Below the pieces are notes generated by a model. That model saw nothing but the letters and a program-made list of their open reading frames with translations. It ran no database searches and was not told the origin of the DNA. Both the position numbers and the translations under genes were made by a program. A DNA stretch of 64,000 nucleotides from NCBI RefSeq assembly GCF_000317105.1, contig NC_019693.1, forward strand, positions 5,395,227 to 5,459,226, in the 5' to 3' direction. The first letter of the stretch is position 1. Every line of letters begins with the position of its first letter. The stretch comes from Oscillatoria acuminata PCC 6304. Lineage in GTDB: Bacteria > Cyanobacteriota > Cyanobacteriia > Cyanobacteriales > Laspinemataceae. Below are positions 52,738-61,071 of the stretch, piece after piece.

Positions 52738-53556
52738 AATCTACTCCGGATTATTCATAAAAATATCACTCTTAAACATTTTAGGACTCATGGTCGTTTC
52801 CAATGTTCCTTAAACCGGGGAAATTTTTGCCTGATTATCGGTTAATTTCCAGGGTGAAATATCAACTTTTTATAGCATAATTTGTACCGGATTTTGACGC
52901 TTCAGTAAATTTCCGTAATCTTTGCAGAAAATTTTAGGTCATATCGGGTTAAATTTGCCCCAAAAAGCCCGTAACTCCTTGACCTATATGGCTTCTATTT
53001 CTTTGAAGAGGCTTGCGTAAAATTACGGTTAAGTGTCCCAATATCACCGGGTTTACCCCCTTAAAAACTGGATTAAAAAGGGGGGTTGGGTTCAGGAACA
53101 ACTTGATTTTAGAGTGAGGTATCTCACCCCTCAATCTAAATAGCTATTGTAATAGTTATAAATCTTAATCTTTTGTTAATGGGGGGGAATCTTGGTCGGC
53201 TTACTTAAATACCGTCCCTGGGAAGTAATTGGGCCGATCGCATTGATGGCAGTCCAAACCTATCTTGACCCGGGATCCCTAAGCAGAAATACTTGGGAAC
53301 GGGGTAAAGATGGACGAAGGCGTTGATAGTAACGGCTGGATCAAGGCAGAGACTGCCCCTCCTAAATCTTGGGGCAACAGGAGAAGCAGTCGGCAACTGA
53401 AGAGTTCTGTTTTTCATCTAAACAGACAGGACTGAATGTTTTGGAGAGGGATGTCACTGTCCCTAAACAGCTTCTATCCTGAAAACCACCCCTCTATCGA
53501 GGTAATACAGAAGTCCTGACCCACTAAAGACTCATCTCATATCTGGAGAGAGAAAG
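52738..53556. other. Intergenic region of about 820 bases, no gene seen
   Basis: Between the divergent FHA and LRR genes. It includes A/T-rich stretches and a G run (gggggggaat near 53180). The frame at 53205-53417 (minus) has no known family and I do not call it. No repeats of the main families. Confidence 0.55.
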
Positions 53557-54699
53557 ATGTTCACACTGAGTTTATTCACCGGATCTATTCAGATAAAATG
53601 CCAGCGATCGACATCAAGATTAGCGATCGCCTTTAGGGACCAGACCATGCCCCACCCTAACCCTTTGAGGTCATATTCTGACCCGAGACATCAAAACAGA
53701 GAATCCTCCACGAAATCGGGGCGACGGATGACCGTTCCTGGTGCGATCGCCCTGGCCCTGAGTCTGTCCCTGATTGGGGTGATGGCAGGGAGAGTCCCGG
53801 CCCTCGCCCAATCCAACCCCCTAGAAAATTACACAACCTTTGCCCAGTGGTGTGAGAATCGAGACAGTTTGACCCCAGAAACCCGAAAAACCGTAGATGC
53901 CTTATTAGCAGAAGCGGGAACCTCCGAGTGCGATCGCGCCGAGGCAATTCTTTCCCGACGACAAGTCCTCCCCTTTAGTAATCGCCAAATCTCCGATCTT
54001 AGCCCCCTTGCCTCCCTGACCCAACTCCGATTACTTTATCTGAGTCGCAATCAAATCTCCGATATTAGTCCCCTTGCCTCCCTGACCCAACTCACCTATC
54101 TCTATTTAAGTGACAATCAAATTTCTGATCTTCGTCCGCTTTCCTCCTTAACCCAGTTATTAACCCTGGATTTGTATGAAAATCGGATTACAGACCTCAC
54201 CCCCTTGCAGTCTTTAAGCCAACTAGACACCCTATTTCTGGGCCGAAATCAAATTTCAGATATCAATTCTCTCCGGTCACTCCAACAATTAACCCGACTC
54301 TCTTTAGACTTTAATCAAATTACCGATGCCACTGCCCTCACCACCCTGACCAACCTATCGGAACTCTTTCTGAGTAGTAATGCGCTGTCTAATTTGAGTC
54401 CCCTCAGTTCTCTAACCGATTTAAAGATTTTATTTTTAAGTGGAAATAAAATCTCAGATATCACCCATCTGGAAACCTTAACCCAATTAAACATCCTGTT
54501 TCTCAGTGTTAATCAAATTACGGATATTACCCCTTTGTCTACCCTAACTCGTTTGTCTGAAGTCAACTTAAGCAGTAATGCTATTTCTGACTTGAGTCCA
54601 TTACAGAATTTACCCCATTTAACTAAAATAGAAGCACGAAGAAATCCGATTCGGCAAAAAGTATGCCCCATTATCCCTGAGTCAGCTTGCCGGTTTTAG
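53557..54699 (+). CDS. Secreted leucine-rich repeat protein, 380 aa
   Basis: The ATG at 53557 has ctggagagagaaag in front and is the best start. A basic, disordered stretch of about 55 residues precedes a membrane or signal helix (VPGAIALALSLSLIGVMAGRV, cleavage near ALAQS). A short Cys-containing cap (AQWCENRD...TSECDRA) leads into about ten LRRs of 22 residues of the internalin/SDS22-like consensus LSPLASLTQLxxLYLSxNQISD, and a C-terminal Cys pair (VCPIIPESAC). LRRs form a curved protein-binding solenoid, so this is likely a secreted adhesion or receptor-like protein. Bacterial LRR genes of this sort expand by tandem duplication. Confidence 0.9.
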   Translation: MFTLSLFTGSIQIKCQRSTSRLAIAFRDQTMPHPNPLRSYSDPRHQNRESSTKSGRRMTVPGAIALALSLSLIGVMAGRVPALAQSNPLENYTTFAQWCENRDSLTPETRKTVDALLAEAGTSECDRAEAILSRRQVLPFSNRQISDLSPLASLTQLRLLYLSRNQISDISPLASLTQLTYLYLSDNQISDLRPLSSLTQLLTLDLYENRITDLTPLQSLSQLDTLFLGRNQISDINSLRSLQQLTRLSLDFNQITDATALTTLTNLSELFLSSNALSNLSPLSSLTDLKILFLSGNKISDITHLETLTQLNILFLSVNQITDITPLSTLTRLSEVNLSSNAISDLSPLQNLPHLTKIEARRNPIRQKVCPIIPESACRF

Positions 54700-54826
54700 A
54701 AGCCGAATCCAGCAACAGCCACCGAAAAAAATTGGGCTATTCAAACCCGATGCCCCCACTCCAATAACGGCAAGGCTAACCTATCCAATCTTGTAATTGG
54801 CCCCAATATTTTACAAAAATCAGCAA

Positions 54827-55130
54827 ATGAATGAATTAAAGGCATCTTCGCGACAAGTTGCCGATGCCTGTACCACGGCCAATGGTGGGGTTCAAGAAGC
54901 GCAAACGATCGCCACGGGAGGAACGCGATCGGTCGATGCAAGAAGGAACAAAAACCGTGCAGGTCAATTTTGAAATCGTGCAAGAAACTGCCGTTTCCTT
55001 AACCGGAGTGCTGAATGCGATCGACGAAGTGACCATCAACGCTCAGGAAATTTCCCTCGCCACCCATGAACAAGCCGTTGCCATTCAACAACTGGTGGCG
55101 GCGATCGAGATGATTAAAACTTCAGATTGA
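54827..55130 (+). pseudogene. Frameshifted remnant of a methyl-accepting chemotaxis protein
   Basis: From 54827 the translation ELKASSRQVADACTTANGGV then QEAQTIATGGTRSVDA matches chemoreceptor signalling helices. After about 54935 the continuation is only found in another frame: SMQEGTKTVQVNFEIVQETA and NAIDEVTINAQEISLATHEQ to the stop at 55130. So the two frames together form one coiled-coil receptor piece with a one-base frameshift. The N-terminal sensor, HAMP domain and the conserved hairpin tip are absent. It is a decayed MCP-type gene fragment. Confidence 0.75.
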
Positions 55131-55178
55131 GGGATATTATCCCTCGGGGGTCACCCAAGGGGCGACTGCTCCTTGGGA

Positions 55179-55889
55179 TTAATCCATCCAAGTGAGGTCC
55201 GTTGTGGAAAACGGCGGGAAAGTCGTTTCATCCGCCGTTGTTGGACGAGATATTCTCATCGGTAAATTTTTCGGGTTTGACGCGGGCTGTTTTTGTTGAA
55301 TTTGTTGAAGTTGCGTCAACTCTTGCAGGGCTTTTTCATTCGCTGCCGCCAGTTGAATGGCAGATTTTTTCGTCTCCTCTAACTCAGCCCGAACTTGAGA
55401 GAGTTGCTCAACCTCTTTCGTGAGTTTTTGATTAACTTGTTTTTGTTTCTCCAACTCAGTAGTTAACTTTGTTTGGGCCGTTTTTTCCTGATCTGCGAGT
55501 TTTTTCGCAGCGGCTAATTCTAACTCCAGTTGTTTCACCTGAGTTTGTTGGTCCTGCAATTGCTGTTGTAAATTGGCATTGAGACGACCGAATTCTTCAT
55601 TGCGCTGCTGGGCTTGATTGAGTTGACCCTCTAAATTTTGGATCAGACTCCGATGTTGGTCTAATTCAGATTGAACTTCGGCCAGGGTGCGATCGAGAGC
55701 GCCATCTTTTTCCCGGGCTTCCTGTAACGCCGTCTGCAACTCTGTCACCGTTGCTTCTAATTCCGAACCTAAAGTTTCCTCTGCTGCTTCAATGGGTTCA
55801 GCTTGAGGATTTTCCGCAAATTCTCCTTCAGAATCACCCGTTTTTTGCGCTTCGTTTCTAATTAAATCAGCAATTTTTTTTCTAGGCAT
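55179..55889 (-). CDS. Coiled-coil partner of the ParA ATPase (candidate McdB), 236 aa
   Basis: The start overlaps the ParA stop as TGATG with ggag just before it, so the pair is translationally coupled. Features: a charged N-terminus (MPRKKIADLIRNEAQKTG), an acidic stretch, a long Gln-rich coiled coil (about residues 45-205), a disordered Pro/Thr segment, and a C-terminal end DLTWMD with a Trp three residues from the end. McdB proteins of cyanobacteria share a disordered N-terminus, central Gln-rich coiled coil and an invariant C-terminal Trp, and are encoded beside McdA. I therefore think it is a McdB-like carboxysome-positioning adaptor. The alternative is another ParA cargo adaptor. No domain family was assigned with certainty. 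Confidence 0.8.
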   Translation of the reverse strand: MPRKKIADLIRNEAQKTGDSEGEFAENPQAEPIEAAEETLGSELEATVTELQTALQEAREKDGALDRTLAEVQSELDQHRSLIQNLEGQLNQAQQRNEEFGRLNANLQQQLQDQQTQVKQLELELAAAKKLADQEKTAQTKLTTELEKQKQVNQKLTKEVEQLSQVRAELEETKKSAIQLAAANEKALQELTQLQQIQQKQPASNPKNLPMRISRPTTADETTFPPFSTTDLTWMD

Positions 55890-56557
55890 CAGTTTCTCCA
55901 ATCACGCTGTAATTCATCAGCTACCCGACGATAATCCGCCTGAGCTTCTTTAGCATTTTTGCCACGCCATTGGGCGATCGCCACCCCATCAAGGGCCGCC
56001 CGTTCATGAGCTTTAAAAGTCCGAACGAACGCATGGCAGGTGGGGATTCCTTCTTCCATCAGCGTGTTTTGAGCCTCCAGCGCCTCCCCCAAGGACCGGG
56101 AATCCACCCGAGTCAGAACCACCCGATGCGCCACCGCCACAGGGACGATCGCCTCGCGCACGGTTTCAATCAGCGCCGCTAAATCCATCGGTGCCGGGGG
56201 AGTGGGCAGGAGGACATAATCCGCTGCACTCGCCACCGCCGCTAACGCCTGCGATCGCAATGCCGGAGGAGTATCCACCACAATTAAATCGTAACCTTGA
56301 ACCTGGCGTAATTGACTCAAGAGACTCGGATCCGTCTCCTGCGCCAGATCGAAAGCAAAGCCTTTTTTGCTACGCTGAACCCACCAAGTCGCCGAAGCTT
56401 GAGGGTCAGCATCCACGAGGAGGATGCGCTGGTGCTCGGCAAAGGTAGCAGCGAGATTAACTGAAGTCGTGGTTTTCCCCACCCCTCCCTTGCCATTAAT
56501 AATTGCAAGGATTCGGGTGGCGGGAAGGTCGGGTTTTGCAGATGACGGTTTTGGCAA
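55889..56557 (-). CDS. ParA/MinD-family ATPase (candidate McdA), 222 aa
   Basis: Deviant Walker A KGGVGKTT (residues 23-30, signature Lys at 23), A-prime LLVDADPQASATWW (D49, D51) and IVVDTPPAL (DTPP at 95-98) identify a chromosome-type ParA ATPase without an N-terminal DNA-binding extension. The downstream gene overlaps it by one base. Such small ParA proteins place cargo by dynamic gradients on the nucleoid: chromosome, chemoreceptor arrays, or carboxysomes (McdA). The McdB-like features of the partner favour the last, and the retained Walker Lys would make it the type that keeps the signature Lys. There is no parB or parS in the window. Confidence 0.9.
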   Translation of the reverse strand: MPKPSSAKPDLPATRILAIINGKGGVGKTTTSVNLAATFAEHQRILLVDADPQASATWWVQRSKKGFAFDLAQETDPSLLSQLRQVQGYDLIVVDTPPALRSQALAAVASAADYVLLPTPPAPMDLAALIETVREAIVPVAVAHRVVLTRVDSRSLGEALEAQNTLMEEGIPTCHAFVRTFKAHERAALDGVAIAQWRGKNAKEAQADYRRVADELQRDWRN

Positions 56558-56755
56558 GACAACGATTCCTCAACAGCGCAAAGAGGCGATCATTTTTACT
56601 ATACCCCTTGACGCGCCCCAAATTCATGACAGTTTGTAACAGACTAGAGGCCCTGTCTATCAAAATCCGATGGTCCCACCACCAGTTCCTCCCAACTCCC
56701 TCGCCATAAATTGGCAATCCTATAGAATAATACTTCCAACTCCCAACTCCTGTTT

Positions 56756-56865
56756 CTCGTGACGTGGCTTAAGCGCGTCACGGGCATTTGGAGGCTCGGC
56801 CTCCAGTCCGCATACAGGCGGCAGAGCCGCCAAGAGTGCATGACGCGCTTAAGCCACGTCACGAG
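56756..56865. repeat. MITE-like element with 25-bp perfect inverted ends
   Basis: Arms 56756-56780 and 56841-56865 are exact inverted repeats (beginning ctcgtgacgtggcttaag). Inside are two more hairpins, ggaggctcggcctcc at about 56790 and ggcggcagagccgcc at about 56817. It is 110 bases long with no coding capacity. It lies in front of an alpha/beta hydrolase gene, where an upstream start codon would read through it. Confidence 0.85.
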
Positions 56866-56907
56866 GATAACGACAAATGGCCAATGACAAATGACCCAAC
56901 CCTAACC

Positions 56908-57807
56908 ATGCGATCGCAACCCAACACACCCCCCAACACACCCCCCCTTGGCGCTCAACGGGATTGGATTTGGCGCGGATATCAAATCCGGTACACCTAT
57001 ATCCGATCGCCTCAAGCTCAAGCGAATGCCGTCCCCTTAATTTTCCTGCATGGATTCGGTTCTTCCTTGGGACAATGGCGGTTTAATTTAAGACCGATTA
57101 GCGAATATCATACAATTTACGCCCTAGACTTTTTAGGCTTTGGTGCTTCCGAAAAAGCCTCCGCCAATTATCGGGTCAGTTTATGGGCGGAATTAGTCTA
57201 TGATTTTTGGCGAAGTTTCATTGCAAAACCCGCTGTTGTGATCGGTCATTCTCTCGGTGCATTAATTGCCTTAACCACCGTCGCTACTTATCCCCAAATG
57301 ACCCAAGGATTAGTGATGCTAACCCTACCGGACCCGCAACCGAGACAACCCCCCGCTTGGGCGAGAGCGATCGAGCAATTTTTTTCATCTCCCCTGTTAT
57401 TATGGCCTCTATTTAAAATCGTCCGGCAACCGGGTTTATTAAGGAGTGTTCTGCGAAAAATCTATCAAAATCCTGACTTAGTGGATGATGAATTAGTCGA
57501 ACTCTTTGCCACCCCTGCACGCGATCGAGGAGCCTTAAAAGTCTTTTATCGCCTCTCCCTCACCCGCAGCGACCCAGAATATAGCCCAATTATCACTGAT
57601 TTATTACCGGGATTGACTCTACCCATTTTATTACTGTGGGGAGAAGCGGACCAAATTGTTCCCTTTAGAAGTGCGATGCAATTGGCTAACTTAAATTCTC
57701 ACATCCAATTGGTAACGATTCCCGATGCCGGTCATGTGGTTTATGATGAAAGTCCAGAATTCGTCAATCAAGCGATCGTGGATTGGGTAGAAAGCGCGAT
57801 TGAATAG
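56908..57807 (+). CDS. Alpha/beta hydrolase, intact catalytic triad, 300 aa
   Basis: The motifs are complete: oxyanion LIFLHGFGSSLGQWRF, nucleophile in VVIGHSLGALIAL (G-H-S-L-G), acid Asp in LLLWGEADQIVPF, and His in IPDAGHVVYDESPEF. The fold and length match cyanobacterial hydrolases of the epoxide-hydrolase or chlorophyll-breakdown-like group; the substrate is not clear. I choose the ATG at 56908 (MRSQPNTPPNTPP) although 56884 is possible. Starts further upstream would read through the repeat element. Contrast with the other hydrolase-fold gene at 49708, which lacks the Ser. Confidence 0.9.
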   Translation: MRSQPNTPPNTPPLGAQRDWIWRGYQIRYTYIRSPQAQANAVPLIFLHGFGSSLGQWRFNLRPISEYHTIYALDFLGFGASEKASANYRVSLWAELVYDFWRSFIAKPAVVIGHSLGALIALTTVATYPQMTQGLVMLTLPDPQPRQPPAWARAIEQFFSSPLLLWPLFKIVRQPGLLRSVLRKIYQNPDLVDDELVELFATPARDRGALKVFYRLSLTRSDPEYSPIITDLLPGLTLPILLLWGEADQIVPFRSAMQLANLNSHIQLVTIPDAGHVVYDESPEFVNQAIVDWVESAIE

Positions 57808-58044
57808 GAGCAAGCAAGAATAGACCTTTTACTTTCATTTGATGAGCGAACCCGCAAACCCCTCTTCCAAACGCCAAACAGCTTTTTATAATTTTGCTAA
57901 AGGTCTAATAATTCGACGAAGATGGAGTCAACAATAACCCCCATATTCCTGCTAGAATTTGGTTGCTCTAAAGAAAGCAGCGCTTAAATGGTCATCCCCT
58001 CAACTCTGCTATAATCAGGCTGAAATTCAACCCAGGAGGGCCTA

Positions 58045-58275
58045 GTGGGACGAGGAAGACCGGGGGGAAACCCAGACTTTGGTAAATCACTCAGCTTTCG
58101 GACCGAGCGCAAAGAGCCTCTGAGTGCGCTGATCACCATTCGCGTGTCCGAACGCTTCCGCGATCGCATCAAGCAAGACCCAAATTGGGCCGAAAAAGCG
58201 CGTCAAGTCCTAGCTGAAGCCTTCGAGATTGACTACGAACCATTCCCAAAACCTTCAGAACAGTCTGACCTTTAG
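58045..58275 (+). CDS. Small protein with possible ribbon-helix-helix pattern, 76 aa
   Basis: The start is a GTG behind a near-perfect Shine-Dalgarno aggaggg at 58034-58040, which is rare in this window and argues for a real gene. The N-terminus is basic and Gly-rich (MGRGRPGGNPDFGKSLSF), the middle ALITIRVSERFRDRIKQD is a beta strand followed by helix, and the end helix AEKARQVLAEAFEID completes a pattern like small RHH/CopG regulators. No named family and no toxin gene is next to it. It may be a solitary antitoxin or regulator, or a fragment. Followed by a gap and a convergent gene. Confidence 0.6.
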   Translation: MGRGRPGGNPDFGKSLSFRTERKEPLSALITIRVSERFRDRIKQDPNWAEKARQVLAEAFEIDYEPFPKPSEQSDL

Positions 58276-58402
58276 AACCGGGACTAACTATTTCTTTATC
58301 AACTGCGATTCTACAGTTGCTGATGATCGCCAACTGCTATCAACCCAGAAGCCTGGGGTTTCTCAAAACACGAGGCAGAAACCTTGTTTTAAGGTGCGGT
58401 GG

Positions 58403-59500
58403 CTATCGTAAAGATTCCGGCATTTCATAAATAATGGTCACGGTTCCCACTTCAGCCCAGCCTACATTTTCCCATAAAAAGTCTCGGAATAATTCCGCTC
58501 GTTCCCGGCTCAAAAAAGAAGCCACCTGAATCGATTCCTGATTGTTATCTTGGCGAAACATCGGATAGGCATCTCGACAGAATCGCGCTCTAACTTGCTG
58601 CAAATTTCTCTCACTTTTTTCCAGGAAAACGGGATAAAATCGCACCGGATAGGCATTCGGGTCAGCGGGAGGGAGATCACCGCAGCTAGATTGGGGATAA
58701 ACAGCCGTTTTGAACGGATTGAGCGGTTCCGCAGTCGGTTCAAAAGCGGGGGGTGACTCCGGTGAAGAAGTGAGGGAATCGAGAGGAGTTGAGGTTAACG
58801 GTGCCTGATTCCCACTGAGCCAACGGTTTAACCCAAAACCGGCTAATCCACAGATCACCATTGCCACTCCAGCGATTAGTCCCCATTGCCACACCCCCAA
58901 CCGAGAGGAAGATGGGGAAGGGAGTTGCGCTGCTACAGAAGTGGGTGCAGCACCCAGGCGATCGCTGTGGGAAGAAGACTGGGATAGAGGCGATTCAATC
59001 ACCGTGGGGGGTACAGGGGTCGGATTGAGCGCGGCGGACATCTGCCAGAGATTGCTATAGCGCTGTTCGGGATGGTCCGCGATCGCCCGATTCAGGACTT
59101 CTGCAAGGCGATCGTTCACCATACAATAGTCTTCCCATTTCCAAGTTCCGTCAGGATTTCTTAACAACTCCGGCGCTTTCCCCGTCAGCAACACCACCAT
59201 TGTCACCCCCAGAGCATAGATATCACTCCCTAGGGTGACTAAGCCGGTTTTTTGGCGTTCCGGTGCGAGATACGCTTGGGGAAGGACAATATCGGGCGAT
59301 CGCACAAACCTCGCCTGTTGCCAGTCGGCATCTTGTACCAACGTCTCCAATGCAATACAACCCTGCACTCCTGCGCCATCCTGCATCAGTTGAGAAAGCA
59401 CTTGTTGCAGAATCACCATCACTTCATCTTCCGAAAACCGTCCTCCCGGACGTTCTGCTAATAATTGGCGGTAACTTTGAGAGCCTCCATTCATATTCAT
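58403..59500 (-). CDS. Membrane-anchored pseudokinase (kinase C-lobe remnant), 365 aa
   Basis: The N-terminal 160 residues resemble a Ser/Thr kinase C-lobe: helix SEDEVMVILQQVLSQLMQDGAGVQG, the activation end YLAPERQ (APE-like, residues 77-82), and GSDIYALGVTMVVLLTGKAP (91-110), then PEQRYSN with the usual Arg. There is no N-lobe, no Lys-Glu pair, the HRD loop is replaced by VQGCIALETLV, and no DFG exists. It cannot phosphorylate. A Pro/Ser linker, a TM helix (204-224) and an extracellular part with FCRDAYPMF and a Cys pair follow. It is third in the operon after the FHA protein and the caspase, 34 bases after the latter. The likely role is scaffold or regulator. Confidence 0.82.
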   Translation of the reverse strand: MNMNGGSQSYRQLLAERPGGRFSEDEVMVILQQVLSQLMQDGAGVQGCIALETLVQDADWQQARFVRSPDIVLPQAYLAPERQKTGLVTLGSDIYALGVTMVVLLTGKAPELLRNPDGTWKWEDYCMVNDRLAEVLNRAIADHPEQRYSNLWQMSAALNPTPVPPTVIESPLSQSSSHSDRLGAAPTSVAAQLPSPSSSRLGVWQWGLIAGVAMVICGLAGFGLNRWLSGNQAPLTSTPLDSLTSSPESPPAFEPTAEPLNPFKTAVYPQSSCGDLPPADPNAYPVRFYPVFLEKSERNLQQVRARFCRDAYPMFRQDNNQESIQVASFLSRERAELFRDFLWENVGWAEVGTVTIIYEMPESLR

Positions 59501-59534
59501 AGCCGTTCACCTGAGCAAGATGGGTGGGAAAAGT

Positions 59535-61043
59535 TTATTCCATTGTTCGGATAATGTCCGCCAGTTCCCGAGATTTAATAATAGAACTCAGCGGATAATT
59601 GCTTTGACTAAGCCTGACAGTCTGACTCAACTGCCGAGCTTGATATAAGTAGTCCATTTCCCCACAATTTTGATAGTCTTTCATCGGGGTAATGCGATGA
59701 TTGTAGTAATAACAGCAATAGCTCAATACTAATTGAAAGACCTTTAAATCCAGGGGTTCAAATCCCTCCCCATTTCCATCTCGGACCATTTTCCAAATAT
59801 CATCCGCATCAAAGGGAGGAATCTGCTCCAAATAAGTGAACTTTTTGGCAATTCCCCGAACCAGTTTTTCAAATGTTGCCTTGGGTTTTTCCGGAGGGGG
59901 ATTATAAATGCGATCGCCAATATGCATCTCTCCACCCTGAGAGTTGTACATCTTTCCACCCTGAGTGGTGTACACCGTTCCCCCTTCCACTTGATAGTTC
60001 GTCGAACCTTGTTGGTTATAAACCGGATTTTGATAAGTTTTTGACCCTTGATTATTCGTCGTGTAAGTATCTTGACTGCTGGTATGAATTGAACCTCCAA
60101 TCGCCACATTGCCGGTATTTTTTCCCTGCACCCCAATCATATCTCGACCCGCTTGAACTACTTGGCGAATTTTTTCTTCCGCCTCATCCTTCACCGCGTC
60201 CCATCCTCCCTCCGGCAATCCTTTTCCTCCTCGCAGCAACCCGATCGCCACCGCAAAATCCTCATTAGAAATATCAAAATTTGGGGTTTGAGTGATGCCA
60301 AATTCACTCGCTGCACTCTCGGGGACCGTTTTGGCGAGATAGTTCATTAAATTAGAAAGACGCACCACCGTATCATCCGGTGAATTTCCGGCTCCTTGCA
60401 ACGCTTGAATCAGATGGTAAGTGTAGATACTCATCAAATTATCCTTTCTCATCCAAGATTTTTCATTCCCCGTACAAGAGGTGAAAATGGCTCGTCCTTT
60501 GCCTTGAGAAAGCGCATGAATCAAACTTTTAGCTGTAGCAGTTTCCGCAAATCTCCCGGGAATTTTCACGGCGATCGGCTCCCCTTTCGTCGCCGCCATC
60601 CCCTGAGCATGGCAACAGTCAATCACCACCAAAACTCGCTGAGAGTCAATCTGCTGAATCGCTTTCGTAAAGACCTCTGCCGCCAACGCAGAACCAGCAA
60701 ATTCCTCCGAATCGGGAGCAATATCATGAGGAATCAGATAGTAATCTCCGGTGTTTTTATCCAGCCAACCATGACCAGAATAATAAATCAACACCGTACA
60801 ATTTGGATTTTGCTGCGCCTTGACTTTCAGCCAATCCAACCCCTCTAAAATGCCAGTTCGCGTCGCGCTTTTATCATGCAATAGCCGGATATTTTCTTCA
60901 GGATATCCACAGAGTTCTGGTGCAATCAAAATTTGATACAGTGCTTGAATATCTTTCACCGTCACCGGCAAAGACCAGCGTGGGTACTCGCATTCTCCCA
61001 CCCCAATCAACAAAGCATAGCCATCATCAAAAGTAGTAGCCAT
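59535..61043 (-). CDS. Caspase-family (C14) protease with glycine-rich repeat and C-terminal module, 502 aa
   Basis: The peptidase domain, residues 5-260, has the catalytic His H91 in YYSGHGW and Cys C144 in IDCCHAQG, and GYALLIGVGECEY at the start: the orthocaspase/metacaspase-like fold is complete. A segment of about 90 residues (290-385) follows with repeats NQGSKTYQNPVYNQQGSTNY, TTQGGKMYNSQGGEMHIG, rich in Gly, Tyr and Gln. The C-terminal 110 residues form an unassigned helical domain (FEKLVRGIAKKF... IIRTME), possibly an effector-associated domain. The start ATG has ggggaggtagagag upstream. It lies between FHA and pseudokinase genes, 28 and 34 bases away, and would cleave after Arg/Lys if typical for bacteria. 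Confidence 0.9.
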   Translation of the reverse strand: MATTFDDGYALLIGVGECEYPRWSLPVTVKDIQALYQILIAPELCGYPEENIRLLHDKSATRTGILEGLDWLKVKAQQNPNCTVLIYYSGHGWLDKNTGDYYLIPHDIAPDSEEFAGSALAAEVFTKAIQQIDSQRVLVVIDCCHAQGMAATKGEPIAVKIPGRFAETATAKSLIHALSQGKGRAIFTSCTGNEKSWMRKDNLMSIYTYHLIQALQGAGNSPDDTVVRLSNLMNYLAKTVPESAASEFGITQTPNFDISNEDFAVAIGLLRGGKGLPEGGWDAVKDEAEEKIRQVVQAGRDMIGVQGKNTGNVAIGGSIHTSSQDTYTTNNQGSKTYQNPVYNQQGSTNYQVEGGTVYTTQGGKMYNSQGGEMHIGDRIYNPPPEKPKATFEKLVRGIAKKFTYLEQIPPFDADDIWKMVRDGNGEGFEPLDLKVFQLVLSYCCYYYNHRITPMKDYQNCGEMDYLYQARQLSQTVRLSQSNYPLSSIIKSRELADIIRTME

Positions 61044-61071
61044 CTCTCTACCTCCCCGGTTTTACTTCGAT

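Noticed and set aside
53205-53417. 70-codon open frame, minus strand
   Set aside because: No family, no start signal, and an amino-acid mix unlike neighbours.
59757-59780. Possible tRNA T-arm (ggttcaaatcc)
   Set aside because: It lies within the caspase gene and no matching acceptor or anticodon stem surrounds it; a coincidence of codons.
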